Shown here piece by piece: positions 1 to 9,797 of a stretch of DNA of 64,000 nucleotides (its first letter is position 1; each line of letters starts with the position of its first letter). The position numbers were made by a program, and so were the translations under genes. Source of the stretch: Bacteroidota bacterium (GTDB lineage: Bacteria > Bacteroidota > Bacteroidia > Bacteroidales > F082); the NCBI GenBank assembly GCA_014382445.1, contig JACNJS010000035.1:105943-169942 (forward strand), given 5' to 3'. Below the pieces are notes generated by a model. That model was given only the letters and a program-made list of their open reading frames with translations, ran no database searches and was not told where the DNA came from.

Positions 1-1275
1 ACGATCAAAGTATGCGTTATCAGGGATATTGCCACTTACTTCAAAAGGAATGTCGGTATTAAACTTTCTGCCAAAGCCAAAACTCATAACGTTATTATAC
101 CAGTATTCATATCCTAATTGAGAATTATTATATTTCGGATTTTCCAGTATACTTTTAAATGTATTCCAAAAATAGGGATTACAAGATTGTTCAATAGCTT
201 CGGCCAGATTTAGCGGCGATTTATGGTTGTGTGTGCATTTGATGGGAACTGATAACTCACCCTGACAGTTGTATTTTGTTTCGCGACGTGTGGTTTTTTC
301 ATGCAACCCAATCAGAGCATTAACCATTTTGAAAGTTGACCCCGGGGGGTAGGTACCCATTATTGCCCTGTTCATTAATGGCATTAAAGTATCATTAAGA
401 AGTTTTGAATAATTTTCTGATCGTTCTCTTCCAACAAGTAAATTAGGGTTATAACCGGGGCTGCTTATTAGGGTTAATATTTCTCCGGTCCGAGGATCAA
501 TAGCAACAATGCTTCCTTTTTTATTCTGCATAAGCTGTTCTCCGTAAAGCTGAAGTTGCGCATCAATACCGAGATAAATATCTTTTCCTGCAATTGAAAG
601 AGTGTCAAAATTCCCATTGTTATATTTCCCTACTACCCTGTTGTGAACATCAACTTCAACAATGCTGGTTCCGCTTTCCCCCCGTAGATATTTTTCATAA
701 TAATTCTCAATTCCTGATTTTCCAATATAATCACCGGAGCGATAAAAATTATCTTTTTTAACTTCTTTTCGGTTTACCTCGCCAATACTTCCTACCATAT
801 GTCCGGCAATTGGAAGTGGATACTGCCTCAAAGTACGTGTTTGAATATAAAACCCATCGAATTGGTACAGTTTTTCCTGAATTTTACCTATATCTTTTTT
901 TGATATCTGTTTCAGAAAAGTAGAAGGTTTGTAGTTTGAATATCTGTTTGCTGTTTTAATATTTTTCTCAAAAGTTAATTTATCAATGCCTGTGAGTTCG
1001 CAAAATAAGGATGTGTCGATGTTGTTCATTTGACGGGGTATGACCATCAGGTCGTAAGCGGCTTCGTTGAAAACAAGAAGCTTGCCATGCCTGTCGTAAA
1101 TTAGCCCCCTCGGCGGATATTCGCGAACATTGCGTAGTACTATATTTTCAGCGCTAAGCTTGTAACTATTATCAATAACCTGCAAATAAAAAAGACGAAT
1201 GATAAACACCAGAGCAACGAGGATGAATATCCCAATAATAATATTTTTTCTTGAAGAATAATCTCTTGAATACAT
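1..1275 (-). CDS. mrdA: Penicillin-binding protein 2 (N-terminal 425 codons, runs off window)
   Basis: Class B penicillin-binding protein, a periplasmic peptidoglycan DD-transpeptidase that works with RodA in cell elongation. The frame starts at the ATG at 1275 and is still open at base 1, so the C-terminal SxN and KTG motifs lie outside the window. A short cytoplasmic tail is followed by a membrane anchor at about residues 11-30, then a dimerisation region (IYDRHGKLL, LMVIPRQM) and the start of the transpeptidase domain. The catalytic SxxK motif is S313-T-F-K316 in the context GTYPPGSTFK, typical of PBP2. The gene is divergent from the lipoprotein gene at 1462. The mreCD-mrdA-rodA order usual in this phylum would place rodA further left, but this cannot be seen here. 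Confidence 0.93.
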   Translation of the reverse strand, partial: MYSRDYSSRKNIIIGIFILVALVFIIRLFYLQVIDNSYKLSAENIVLRNVREYPPRGLIYDRHGKLLVFNEAAYDLMVIPRQMNNIDTSLFCELTGIDKLTFEKNIKTANRYSNYKPSTFLKQISKKDIGKIQEKLYQFDGFYIQTRTLRQYPLPIAGHMVGSIGEVNRKEVKKDNFYRSGDYIGKSGIENYYEKYLRGESGTSIVEVDVHNRVVGKYNNGNFDTLSIAGKDIYLGIDAQLQLYGEQLMQNKKGSIVAIDPRTGEILTLISSPGYNPNLLVGRERSENYSKLLNDTLMPLMNRAIMGTYPPGSTFKMVNALIGLHEKTTRRETKYNCQGELSVPIKCTHNHKSPLNLAEAIEQSCNPYFWNTFKSILENPKYNNSQLGYEYWYNNVMSFGFGRKFNTDIPFEVSGNIPDNAYFDR

Positions 1276-1461
1276 AAGGTTGACTATTATATTATCCTTT
1301 GCCTATTTGCCGGAAAACGCTTACAAAGCTACTTAAAATATAAAATATGTTAAAAATGCACAATGAAAATAAAAAACCCCCAATGCGCTTATTCATTTAG
1401 GTTGTATTTGTTAGTTCGATATAGTAGTTTTACCGTAAATTCAATAAATAGATATAACTAT

Positions 1462-1986
1462 ATGTATTATAAAAAAACACTTGCATTAATGGTGATTGTA
1501 TCAGCACTTTGGTCATGCGGAACTCAAAAAAAGATTGATAATATTGTTTCTCAAAAAGAAATTATTAGTATTGATTTTTCTGCAGGACCTACAACCTATA
1601 TCTATAAAACGACATCTGATTATAATAACATGGTGCCAATAATTTTATCGGCTGATAAAACTGAAATTATTTCTTTCCCCCATCCCCGAGATGTTTATTA
1701 TAAAGGCGAACTTGCATATCCAACTCAACTTGAAGATGGATATTTGCTTGATAACCGCGGAATATCACCCAATGTTGCATTTTTGAACATATCATTTGAT
1801 GAGTACAGTAAACTTAAAAAAGCACCATCAATAGATAGCTTATTTGGTATGATCATCGACAACAACCCCCTGCTCGAATTATATAATTGTGGTACCCGTT
1901 ATCAATATAAGGATGAGGTTGCTGAACTGAATAATGTGATTACTAACAGGCAACTTACAAAGTGTAAGAAGATTGTTGGGAAATAA
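1462..1986 (+). CDS. Hypothetical lipoprotein
   Basis: A 174-residue protein of unknown function. The frame is open from 1363, but the first 33 residues do not look like a signal sequence. The ATG at 1462 gives a short basic start, a hydrophobic segment and a lipobox ending in Cys19 (ALWSC), so this start is preferred. The mature part contains no domain I recognise. It is rich in Asn, Tyr and Ile, as are many Bacteroidota surface lipoproteins. It stands alone between the divergent PBP2 gene and a T9SS cargo gene. Confidence 0.7.
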   Translation: MYYKKTLALMVIVSALWSCGTQKKIDNIVSQKEIISIDFSAGPTTYIYKTTSDYNNMVPIILSADKTEIISFPHPRDVYYKGELAYPTQLEDGYLLDNRGISPNVAFLNISFDEYSKLKKAPSIDSLFGMIIDNNPLLELYNCGTRYQYKDEVAELNNVITNRQLTKCKKIVGK

Positions 1987-2046
1987 ACGGCTTCTTTATC
2001 AGTCTCCATATATATAGACTTGGATTTGAAGCAATAAAAACATTTC

Positions 2047-2077
2047 TTGATTATTCCATGATGTTTGTTTACTTTTA
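2047..2077 (+). promoter_or_regulatory. Possible Bacteroidota promoter of the T9SS cargo gene
   Basis: TTG at 2047-2049 and TACTTTTA at 2070-2077 are separated by 20 bases. They fit the phylum's -33 (TTTG) and -7 (TAnnTTTG) elements with one mismatch in the -7 element. The expected start of transcription is about 15 bases before the ATG at 2098. Confidence 0.35.
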
Positions 2078-2097
2078 TCCCTTAAAAATAAAACACT

Positions 2098-2853
2098 ATG
2101 AAAAAACACTTACGATTATTTTATCTGCTACTGGTTGGAGTTTTTTTCACAAGCAGTATTTTTGCACAATGCACTCCCGAGGGTCCCTCTACATGTCCTG
2201 ACCCCGAAGATAACGGACAAATTTGCCCCGACTCAATTCCCAATGGCCAGCTTGGCTTGTATTACGATCAAACAATAACTATACTCGCTCCGCCGGAATA
2301 TGATACTGGTATCATTGTCATCCCATTGCACCATTTACATATCAAAGCAATTGATAATTTGCCTCCCGGTATTACATGGTTAACCAATGCTGCCGACAGT
2401 AATTTCATGGTAGGAACTTATTATTGTGTGCTACTTTCGGGGATACCCGCCGATACAGGAACTTTTTTCCTGAAAATTGTTGTTGACGTGTTTGCCGATT
2501 TTAGCGGCATTCCTGTTTTTATTGGCACCACTACCGATTCCACATCTGTATTTCTAAAGGTTACAAATCCAAGTGGAATTTTCGAAAGCATGGTGGAAAA
2601 TCAATCGCTGACCATTTGGCCTAATCCGTTCATCAATAATTTCCATCTCGGTTATCAATCCCTAATGGGGGGGACTACAAAACTGGAAATTTATAATATG
2701 ATGGGGCAAAAAGTGTTCGATAAAGAATATTTTTCGGCACCTGGCGAAAACACACTCACTATTGACGGTAATAACTTCAGACAAAAACATCTTATCCTGA
2801 AACTTAACAACGGTAATAAGGTGTTAACGGGTATTGTAAGCCGAAAGGAATAA
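2098..2853 (+). CDS. Secreted protein with type IX secretion (type A) sorting domain
   Basis: A 251-residue exported protein. Residues 1-23 form a clear Sec signal peptide ending SSIFAQ. The middle part is Cys/Pro-rich near its start (CTPEGPSTCPDPED) and then looks like an immunoglobulin-type beta fold, but no enzyme motif is visible. The last ~80 residues match the Por-secretion-system sorting domain: LTIWPNPF, then LEIYNMMGQKVF, and a final short beta strand. By family knowledge the protein is moved through the outer membrane by T9SS and then anchored or released. GldH, encoded at 9238, is an independent hint of gliding/T9SS machinery in this genome. Confidence 0.8.
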   Translation: MKKHLRLFYLLLVGVFFTSSIFAQCTPEGPSTCPDPEDNGQICPDSIPNGQLGLYYDQTITILAPPEYDTGIIVIPLHHLHIKAIDNLPPGITWLTNAADSNFMVGTYYCVLLSGIPADTGTFFLKIVVDVFADFSGIPVFIGTTTDSTSVFLKVTNPSGIFESMVENQSLTIWPNPFINNFHLGYQSLMGGTTKLEIYNMMGQKVFDKEYFSAPGENTLTIDGNNFRQKHLILKLNNGNKVLTGIVSRKE

Positions 2854-2920
2854 TCGCGGCGACTTACATTTTTAACATTAATAAATTATTTGGCGAGTGA
2901 TTACTATAGTATATGTATTA

Positions 2921-5191
2921 ATGTGTTTAAGGAAGGTTAGATTAGGCCTCACATTAATGGTCTTATTACTTCTAATAGCATGCACTATACAGGCACAACA
3001 GTCATATGTATATGGCCGCATTACTGATGAAAGCTCGGGCAGTCCGATGGCAGGGGTGAACATACAGGCAGAAAACACTATTGGGCAAACCACAGATGAT
3101 TTCGGGAACTACAATATAAGCCTTCCTCCCGGCAATCATATTCTACAATTTTCATTTGTTGGTTACGCCGACCTGGTTAAAAAGATTTTCCTTAATGCTA
3201 ATGACAGCCTAAAGCTTGACCTGTTTCTTAGTCCCGAGGCTGTAACCCTTAACACCGCAGTTGTGTCTGCCGGTCTTTTTATGCAAAAAATATCAGACGT
3301 TAGTGTTTCGATGGCAGTTATCAAACCGCAATTAATTCAAAATCGCAATTCGAGAAGTATGGAAAGTGTTCTAAATCAGATACCTGGCGTTGAGGTGATG
3401 GATGGGCAGGCCAGTATCAGGGGTGGTGGCGGTTATAGTTATGGAGCTGGAAGCCGTGTTTTGCTGGTGCTGGATGAGCTGCCATTAATTACTGCGGATG
3501 TGGGACAGGTGAAGTGGAATTTTCTGCCTGTTGAAACAACCGCCCAGGTGGAAATACTAAAAGGGGCTGCTTCAGCTTTATATGGTTCTTCGGCGTTGAA
3601 CGGCGTTATAAACCTGCGGACGGTATGGCCCGGACTCGAACCTAAAACCAGGATAAACCTTTACACAGGATACTACAACAAGCCCATAAGGAAGGAACTG
3701 GGCTGGTGGTGGGAAAGCAATCCCCTTTTTGGTGGATTACGGGTTTCGCATGCTCAAAAAATAAAAAACCTTGATCTTGTGGCCGGGATGGATGCATATA
3801 GTAATGACGGATTCCGCGAAATGAATTATGAAGAACATTTTCGTTTCAATGTAAAATTACGTTATCGGCCAGAAAAGATGAAGACGCTAACCTACGGGAT
3901 TTCAACAAATGTTCAGTGGCAAAACACTTCCGATTTTTTTCTTTGGCGCAATGCCGATTCCGGAGCTTTCCTGCAACAAACGTCAGGAGTGGCTCCTACA
4001 AAAGGATTCCGCATGATATTAGATCCATGGCTACAGTATTTCTGCAAACGAAATGGTAAACACAGCGTCAGAGGCCGTTTTTACAAGGTGTATAACCGTT
4101 TCGATAATGATGCTGATAAGAACAACGGTTCGGAATTGTATTATGGAGAATATCGGTACTACAGGAAATTTATTGAAAAACTGGATATAAATATTGGGCT
4201 GACCGGTCTTTATGGCAATACTCAAGCTGAGCTTTACGGGAATCACTTTAACAGCAATTTTGCTGCTTTTGCTCAAGTGGATTACAAAGTCACCAAGCGA
4301 CTTTCGCTTTCAGGAGGAGTGCGTACTGAGTACTATAATCTGGACAATGCCGACAATAAGATATCAACAGTTTTCAGAGCTGGGTTCAACTTTAAGGCAG
4401 CTGAGTACACATACCTCAGGGCTTCTTTCGGGCAGGGTTACCGCTATCCGTCAATTGCCGAGAAATTTACTGCAACCAGCGTCGGGGCCATTAATATTTT
4501 CCCTAATCCTGATTTACAACCGGAAACAAGCTGGAGTTCGGAAGTTGGATTGAAACAAGCCTATCGAATAGGAACCATACAAGGATTTGTGGATATGGCT
4601 GCCTTTTGGACTGAATATAGCAACATGATTGAATTTACTTTTGGTATTTATAAACCCGACAGTGCTGCACATCCTACTCTAAAGGATATTGGATTCAAAT
4701 CACTAAATATAGGAAAAGCCAGGATCACAGGCCTTGATTTCAACATTAGCGGTAGTGGGAAAATAGCGGGATTGAACAATCAGTTTTTCATTGGATATAC
4801 ATATATGAACCCTATCGACTTAGGTAGTGATACACTTCAAAATGATATATTAAAATACCGATTCCGGCATTCCGTAAAAGCAGATATGCAAGTGGATTAC
4901 CAAAAATTTTCCTTCGGATTTAGTTTTGTTTACAATAGTTTTATGGAAAGAATAGATGCAGCTTTTGAAGATAAAATACTTGGACAGGAAATCTTCCCCG
5001 GGTTGAAAATCTATCGGCAGGAACACAATAAAGGAGCCGTGGTTTTCGATATTCGAACTGCCTGCCGGATTACTACTAGCACTGAATTGTCGTTTATCGT
5101 AAATAATTTATTCAATAAAGAATATATGGGTCGCCCCGGCGATATTCGTCCACCACGAAACTTTACTCTGAAGTTTGTATTGCAATTGTGA
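2921..5191 (+). CDS. TonB-dependent outer-membrane receptor
   Basis: Outer-membrane active transporter, probably for a metal-siderophore or vitamin-sized ligand; the ligand cannot be read from sequence. The order is a signal peptide ending ACTIQAQ, a carboxypeptidase-regulatory-like domain (VYGRITDESSGSPMAGVNI through FSFVGYADL), a plug domain (VLNQIPGVEV, EILKGAASALYGSSALNGVIN) and a 22-strand-type barrel to the C-terminus. The frame is open from a GTG at 2897. The ATG at 2921 is chosen because it places a basic stretch right before the hydrophobic signal core. No SusD partner is adjacent, which argues against a glycan-import locus. Confidence 0.88.
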   Translation: MCLRKVRLGLTLMVLLLLIACTIQAQQSYVYGRITDESSGSPMAGVNIQAENTIGQTTDDFGNYNISLPPGNHILQFSFVGYADLVKKIFLNANDSLKLDLFLSPEAVTLNTAVVSAGLFMQKISDVSVSMAVIKPQLIQNRNSRSMESVLNQIPGVEVMDGQASIRGGGGYSYGAGSRVLLVLDELPLITADVGQVKWNFLPVETTAQVEILKGAASALYGSSALNGVINLRTVWPGLEPKTRINLYTGYYNKPIRKELGWWWESNPLFGGLRVSHAQKIKNLDLVAGMDAYSNDGFREMNYEEHFRFNVKLRYRPEKMKTLTYGISTNVQWQNTSDFFLWRNADSGAFLQQTSGVAPTKGFRMILDPWLQYFCKRNGKHSVRGRFYKVYNRFDNDADKNNGSELYYGEYRYYRKFIEKLDINIGLTGLYGNTQAELYGNHFNSNFAAFAQVDYKVTKRLSLSGGVRTEYYNLDNADNKISTVFRAGFNFKAAEYTYLRASFGQGYRYPSIAEKFTATSVGAINIFPNPDLQPETSWSSEVGLKQAYRIGTIQGFVDMAAFWTEYSNMIEFTFGIYKPDSAAHPTLKDIGFKSLNIGKARITGLDFNISGSGKIAGLNNQFFIGYTYMNPIDLGSDTLQNDILKYRFRHSVKADMQVDYQKFSFGFSFVYNSFMERIDAAFEDKILGQEIFPGLKIYRQEHNKGAVVFDIRTACRITTSTELSFIVNNLFNKEYMGRPGDIRPPRNFTLKFVLQL

Positions 5192-5257
5192 TAGTAGAGT
5201 AGGCATTTGGAACACAAAAGTATGCACGAAATATTTTGTGAAGTAAATTAGCAATCA

Positions 5258-5803
5258 TTACTGAACCCTGATAATCTCAGCAGTTTCAATTTCGTTACTT
5301 TTGTTCAGGGCGCGATCTATTATAAGTGCTTTGAATTTAATTGTGTCGAATTCTGATAATGGGTTATAAATAAACAATGTATCTTGAAAAACACCTTTAA
5401 TAGCTAAATTTCCGCTTTCGGGTGTAAGTACAGGGAAGCGAGAATTAAATGTTAGAGTATCATAATAGGATGAATCGGAATTCCATGAAAGCAATGGTAC
5501 TTCAGCAAAAACCCCGTGCTGCTTTTCAAAATATTTAATTATAAGATTGTAATAATATTCACTTTCTTTATCAAACGGAGGAAGTGTATCGCTGCTCGAC
5601 AAACCAAGGTCGCCATCACCATCAGTATAGGAAAATACAAGAACACCACGTTCGGTTATGCCTGTTTGCTGGTTCATCAACACAACAAAATTATCATAAG
5701 TTATCGCCGGAATATCGGGGAACTCTTCAAACTTGCGGCATGAAAGCACTACTGTTCCGATAATCAGCAGAAGAATTAGTATTTTTGTAATGTTACGTAT
5801 CAT
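5258..5803 (-). CDS. Hypothetical lipoprotein
   Basis: A 181-residue predicted lipoprotein: residues 1-21 are a hydrophobic signal and the lipobox ends at Cys22 (VVLSC). The mature protein has a YTDGDGDLG segment followed by beta-rich sequence, a pattern common in uncharacterised Bacteroidota surface lipoproteins and perhaps calcium-binding. No enzyme motif is seen. It converges with the TonB receptor gene and is divergent from the acyl-protein synthetase gene at 5836, with start codons only 32 bases apart. Function is unknown. Confidence 0.7.
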   Translation of the reverse strand: MIRNITKILILLLIIGTVVLSCRKFEEFPDIPAITYDNFVVLMNQQTGITERGVLVFSYTDGDGDLGLSSSDTLPPFDKESEYYYNLIIKYFEKQHGVFAEVPLLSWNSDSSYYDTLTFNSRFPVLTPESGNLAIKGVFQDTLFIYNPLSEFDTIKFKALIIDRALNKSNEIETAEIIRVQ

Positions 5804-5819
5804 CTTTTTAACAAGACCA

Positions 5820-5849
5820 TAAAAGTATAAAAATCATGCCAGAAATCAA
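5820..5849 (-). promoter_or_regulatory. Promoter of the 5258-5803 lipoprotein gene
   Basis: Read on the minus strand, TTG (5847-5849), 19 bases and TACTTTTA (5820-5827) fit the Bacteroidota -33/-7 pattern, with a start about 10 bases before the ATG at 5803. The -33 element lies inside the first codons of the divergent gene. Confidence 0.5.
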
Positions 5850-6828
5850 GTCTGTAGAAAACAGGATATTTAATATCAGCAGTCATGATGATTTTAACGA
5901 AACGGCTCTTGAATTATTTCATTTTCAATATAAAAACAATAGGGTTTACAGGCAATTTGTTAATTTCTTGAAAACACGGGTTTCACAAATCAATCATTAT
6001 TCGCAAATACCAACTCTACCGGTTGAATTTTTTAAGAATCATAGGGTCACTTCGGGTAGTTTTAACCCCGAAATGATTTTTACAAGCAGTGGTACTTCGG
6101 GCATGCAAAGCAGTAAACATTATGTGAAAAATGTGGAGTTATATGAATCAGCATTTACAAGGACATTTGAGCTATTCTTTGGTTCACCAGAAGATTATAT
6201 TATAATTGCTCTTTTACCTTCTTACCTTGAAAGACACGGATCGTCGTTGGTATATATGGCCGATAAACTTATTGGTTTGAGCAGCAGGGCGGAAAGCGGA
6301 TTTTATTTGCATGATTATAAGGAGCTGAATTCATTGTTGAGGTCATTAAAAAAACAAAAGCAAAAAGTAATGTTGTTGGGTGTTACATATGCGTTGCTGG
6401 ATTTGGCAGAACAATACCCTACTCATTTTCCAGAGATGAAACTTATGGAAACCGGAGGTATGAAAGGCAGGCGCAAGGAGCTTGTGCATGATGAACTTCA
6501 TAATATACTTAAAAATGCTTTTGGTGTTCAGCAAATTTATTCTGAATACGGGATGACTGAACTTTTGTCGCAGGCATATTCGATTGGAGAGGGAATTTTC
6601 AGCACTCCTCCATGGATGAAAATATTAATACGTGATGTTAACGATCCGTTGAGCATATTACCATCTGGCAAAACAGGCGGAATTAATATTATTGATTTAG
6701 CTAATATTTATTCGTGCTCATTTATAGCAACTCAGGATTTGGGAAAGATTTATTCGCATGACAGGTTTGAAATATTGGGGCGATACGATAATAGCGATGT
6801 AAGAGGATGTAATTTGATGGTTGGATGA
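5836..6828 (+). CDS. LuxE-type acyl-protein synthetase (ANL-superfamily adenylating enzyme)
   Basis: A 330-residue enzyme of the LuxE/PaaK branch of adenylate-forming ligases. These activate a carboxylic acid with ATP to an acyl-adenylate. The Ser/Thr/Gly-rich phosphate-binding loop is TSSGTSG at residues 83-89. A second adenylating-enzyme motif is EYGMTE at 237-242, within IYSEYGMTELLSQAYS. The length is close to LuxE (about 370) and far shorter than a full acyl-CoA ligase, because the mobile C-terminal domain is missing. No luxC/luxD reductase or transferase gene is adjacent, so bioluminescence is not implied. The substrate and acceptor are unknown. Confidence 0.8.
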   Translation: MPEIKSVENRIFNISSHDDFNETALELFHFQYKNNRVYRQFVNFLKTRVSQINHYSQIPTLPVEFFKNHRVTSGSFNPEMIFTSSGTSGMQSSKHYVKNVELYESAFTRTFELFFGSPEDYIIIALLPSYLERHGSSLVYMADKLIGLSSRAESGFYLHDYKELNSLLRSLKKQKQKVMLLGVTYALLDLAEQYPTHFPEMKLMETGGMKGRRKELVHDELHNILKNAFGVQQIYSEYGMTELLSQAYSIGEGIFSTPPWMKILIRDVNDPLSILPSGKTGGINIIDLANIYSCSFIATQDLGKIYSHDRFEILGRYDNSDVRGCNLMVG

Positions 6829-6940
6829 TTAGTCATTAGTCGAGACCGGTGCAAAAAAGAATGTGAAACTACAGGCAACTTATTAACATGTATTAATCTT
6901 TTTCTGGAGCTGCGTTCACCGGAATCTTGGAATCTTAATT

Positions 6941-9208
6941 CTAAAACTCATCTTCCTCTTGCTGGTCTAACACGGTATTTTGACGTTCGCGGTCATATTT
7001 TTCGCAATCAAATTCAATCATAACATCTCCTAAAGGTTTGTCGAATTCACCCCGACTTATACCCAGTGAGGGGTCGGCATAAACCTTGTTCATGTAAAGT
7101 GCCCATATCGGTAATGCCATGTTGGCTCCCTGTCCAAGAGTGATGGTCCTGAAATGCACACTACGATCTTCGGCACCAACCCAAATTCCGGTTGTTAGGT
7201 CTGGCGTAATTCCCATAAACCAGCCATCTGATTGATTTTGTGTTGTTCCGGTTTTTCCGGCAATTGGATTGTTAAAACCATATCTGTATCTGAGTCGGAT
7301 GCCGGTACCGCTTTCAACAACTCCTTCCATTAGCTTCAGCATTTTGTAGGCTGTAACTTCATTCATTGCATCTGTTTTTTCAGGAACAAACCGCTCCAGT
7401 AGGTTGCCATTTTTATCTTCAATTTTAGTAACAAATGTGGGCTTAACATATACACCTTTATTTGCAAATGTGTTCATGGCTCCAACCATTTCATACAGAG
7501 ATAAATCGGGTGTGCCAAGTGCAATGGATGGTACGGCAGGGATATCAGATTCAACCCCCATCTTTCGAGCCATTTGCCTAACCGACTGTGGCGAAAACCT
7601 TCCTATCAGATATGCTGATATCCAGTTGTTGGAATTAGCTAGAGCCCATTTTAATGTAACTTCTTCACCAATTCGATCATTTGAAGAATTGCGCGGAGCC
7701 CAAAAAGTGCCATCATCGAGTTCAACACTATAGGAGATATTTGAAACTTTGTAGCAGGGTGTGTATTCTCCTTCCTGCATTGCCAGTGTATATAAGAAAG
7801 GTTTAAAAGTTGACCCTACCTGACGTTTCCCTTGTACCGCATGGTCAAATTTAAAATATTGATAATCAATACCTCCTACCATAGCCCGAACATATCCGGT
7901 ATGTGATTCCATCGATAACAAACCAGCTTGTAAAAAATATTTAAAATATAATATCGAATCCAGAGGGGTCATAATTGTGTCGATTGATCCGTTCCAACTA
8001 AAAATACGCATTTCAGCAGGTTGTTTAAAGTTCTCTAATATTGAATCCATATCAACTCCGGAATTTCGTAACATTCTATACCTCTCACTCCTTTTAACTG
8101 CCTGCAGCATAATTTTGTCAACCGACTCTTCTGCTTCTTCCTTATCAAAATCGAAAGGTGCGTGAGTATATCCTTCCCAGTGTTCGTAAAATGCAGGTTG
8201 GAGATCCAAAGAAAGATGTTCACGAATTGCTTCTTCAGCGTATCTCTGCATGCGGGAATCGATAGTAGTATAAATTTTTAACCCGTCTTTATATATGTTA
8301 TATGGAGAGCCATCGGGTTTATAATGTGTAAGGCTCCATTCTTTTAATTCGCTTCGTAAATATTCTCTGAAGTATCTGGCAATTCCCTGGTTATGATCGC
8401 GCATTTTATATTTTGAAACTCCAAGGGGCAACATGCTTACAGAATCAAATACTTCCTGACTAATAAAACCATATTTCTGCATTTGACGTAGCACAAGGTT
8501 TCTTCTTTCCAGAGATCGTTCAGGATTTGATATAGGACTATACCTCGTTGGAGCATTAACAACACCGGCCATAAGAGCAGCTTGTTGAATGTTTAACGAA
8601 TCGGGAGAGCAGTCAAAAAAGGTAGCTGATGCTGATTTTATCCCATAAGAGTTATGGCCAAACGGAACAGTATTCAGATACATGGCAATAATTTCTTCTT
8701 TGGAATAATATCTTTCTAATTTAAGAGCCGTAATCCACTCCTGAAATTTACGCAATACTAGTTTTGGAGTGGATAGTCTGCCTCTGGGGAAAAGATTTTT
8801 CGCTAATTGCTGAGTGAGAGTACTCCCTCCTCCTTTATGATTTCCGGTAATTACACCATATAGTACCCTGATTAAAGCTTTCTCATCAATTCCTGAGTGC
8901 TTTTCAAACCGAATATCTTCAATAGCAACTAAAGCATTTATTAAGTTTGGTGAGATATCTCGATAACTAATTTTTGACCGGTTTTCGATGAAATATGTCC
9001 CAAGAAGTTCACCATCGGAGGAGTATACTTCTGATGCAAGGCTGCTTTTGGGGTTTTCTAGTTCTTCAAATGTTGGCATATGGCCAAACCACTCAGCAAT
9101 AACTCCATAGAAAAAAACCACAACAATAGCGATCAATAAAAACCAATATAACCATAGCTTTACTACATGGTTAAATAATTTATTTTTTTCAGTCTTTTTA
9201 TTTATCAT
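6941..9208 (-). CDS. mrcA: Penicillin-binding protein 1A (bifunctional glycosyltransferase/transpeptidase)
   Basis: Class A PBP that polymerises lipid II into glycan strands and cross-links them on the periplasmic side. A membrane anchor lies at about residues 18-38. The glycosyltransferase domain shows EDIRFEKHSG (catalytic Glu97) and GGGSTLTQQLAKNLF (126-140). The transpeptidase domain shows the SxxK motif S466-T-F-K469, S526-N-N528 and K652-T-G-T655. The length of 755 is normal. It is followed in the other direction by gldH and ricT, a grouping often seen in Bacteroidota. The C-terminal tail is acidic (DQQEEDEF). Confidence 0.95.
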   Translation of the reverse strand: MINKKTEKNKLFNHVVKLWLYWFLLIAIVVVFFYGVIAEWFGHMPTFEELENPKSSLASEVYSSDGELLGTYFIENRSKISYRDISPNLINALVAIEDIRFEKHSGIDEKALIRVLYGVITGNHKGGGSTLTQQLAKNLFPRGRLSTPKLVLRKFQEWITALKLERYYSKEEIIAMYLNTVPFGHNSYGIKSASATFFDCSPDSLNIQQAALMAGVVNAPTRYSPISNPERSLERRNLVLRQMQKYGFISQEVFDSVSMLPLGVSKYKMRDHNQGIARYFREYLRSELKEWSLTHYKPDGSPYNIYKDGLKIYTTIDSRMQRYAEEAIREHLSLDLQPAFYEHWEGYTHAPFDFDKEEAEESVDKIMLQAVKRSERYRMLRNSGVDMDSILENFKQPAEMRIFSWNGSIDTIMTPLDSILYFKYFLQAGLLSMESHTGYVRAMVGGIDYQYFKFDHAVQGKRQVGSTFKPFLYTLAMQEGEYTPCYKVSNISYSVELDDGTFWAPRNSSNDRIGEEVTLKWALANSNNWISAYLIGRFSPQSVRQMARKMGVESDIPAVPSIALGTPDLSLYEMVGAMNTFANKGVYVKPTFVTKIEDKNGNLLERFVPEKTDAMNEVTAYKMLKLMEGVVESGTGIRLRYRYGFNNPIAGKTGTTQNQSDGWFMGITPDLTTGIWVGAEDRSVHFRTITLGQGANMALPIWALYMNKVYADPSLGISRGEFDKPLGDVMIEFDCEKYDRERQNTVLDQQEEDEF

Positions 9209-9237
9209 TTCACCATTATTCTTGCTATAAACATTTA

Positions 9238-9723
9238 TTAATTATTAGTCCCTACTTTGATAACACTTAACCCAATATCATTTATCCCAGTTAAAGTATC
9301 AACTCGCATTGCCTGCTGAATAAGGAATTTATAGGTGCCGGATATTGGGAAACGTAAATCTGATTTTAGAATAATGTTGTTTTCTTTTATTTGCCCCCAT
9401 CCTTTCCCTAACCATTTCCCTTCGTGGTTGGCAAGTAAACACTCAATTGTATCTCTAATTATTTTGCCATTAGGGAACTCGGTTATTAAAAATACATATA
9501 AATTACAATACCTGTAATTAATTGTATTTCTGATATTTAATCCAAACTTATAAGTGTTTACTGTGTCATAAATATTAACATTGAAAGCAACAGCCTTATT
9601 TTTAAACCACCCTTCAGAAGGGAGAGTTACATTTTGATTGTATACTGTATTTGAGTTACAGGAAGAAAATATTGCAGATATTATTGATAATGATATAAAA
9701 AAATTTACGGTTTCTTTCAGCAT
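9238..9723 (-). CDS. gldH: Gliding motility lipoprotein GldH
   Basis: A 161-residue lipoprotein with a lipobox at Cys22 (IFSSC). The segments FGLNIRNTINYRYCNLYVF, EFPNGKIIRDTIE, EGKWLGKGWG and the FPISGTYKF/QQAMR region are characteristic of GldH, a lipoprotein needed for gliding in Flavobacterium johnsoniae and also present in non-gliding Bacteroidota. It lies between ricT (upstream) and the PBP1A gene (downstream) on the same strand and is probably co-transcribed with them. Whether this organism glides cannot be told from the window. Confidence 0.85.
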   Translation of the reverse strand: MLKETVNFFISLSIISAIFSSCNSNTVYNQNVTLPSEGWFKNKAVAFNVNIYDTVNTYKFGLNIRNTINYRYCNLYVFLITEFPNGKIIRDTIECLLANHEGKWLGKGWGQIKENNIILKSDLRFPISGTYKFLIQQAMRVDTLTGINDIGLSVIKVGTNN

Positions 9724-9797
9724 ATTTAACTTCTATATTATAAGAATGCAAATTAGAAATAATTATTATCTAATTCCGAAAAAAAATCACATTCACT

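Noticed and set aside
4212..4553. 113-codon frame inside the first TonB receptor gene
   Set aside because: It overlaps a well-supported receptor barrel in another frame and shows no domain; a shadow frame.
5836..6828. Bioluminescence gene
   Set aside because: LuxE-like motif is present, but no luxCDAB genes are nearby, and LuxE-type enzymes occur in many non-luminous bacteria.
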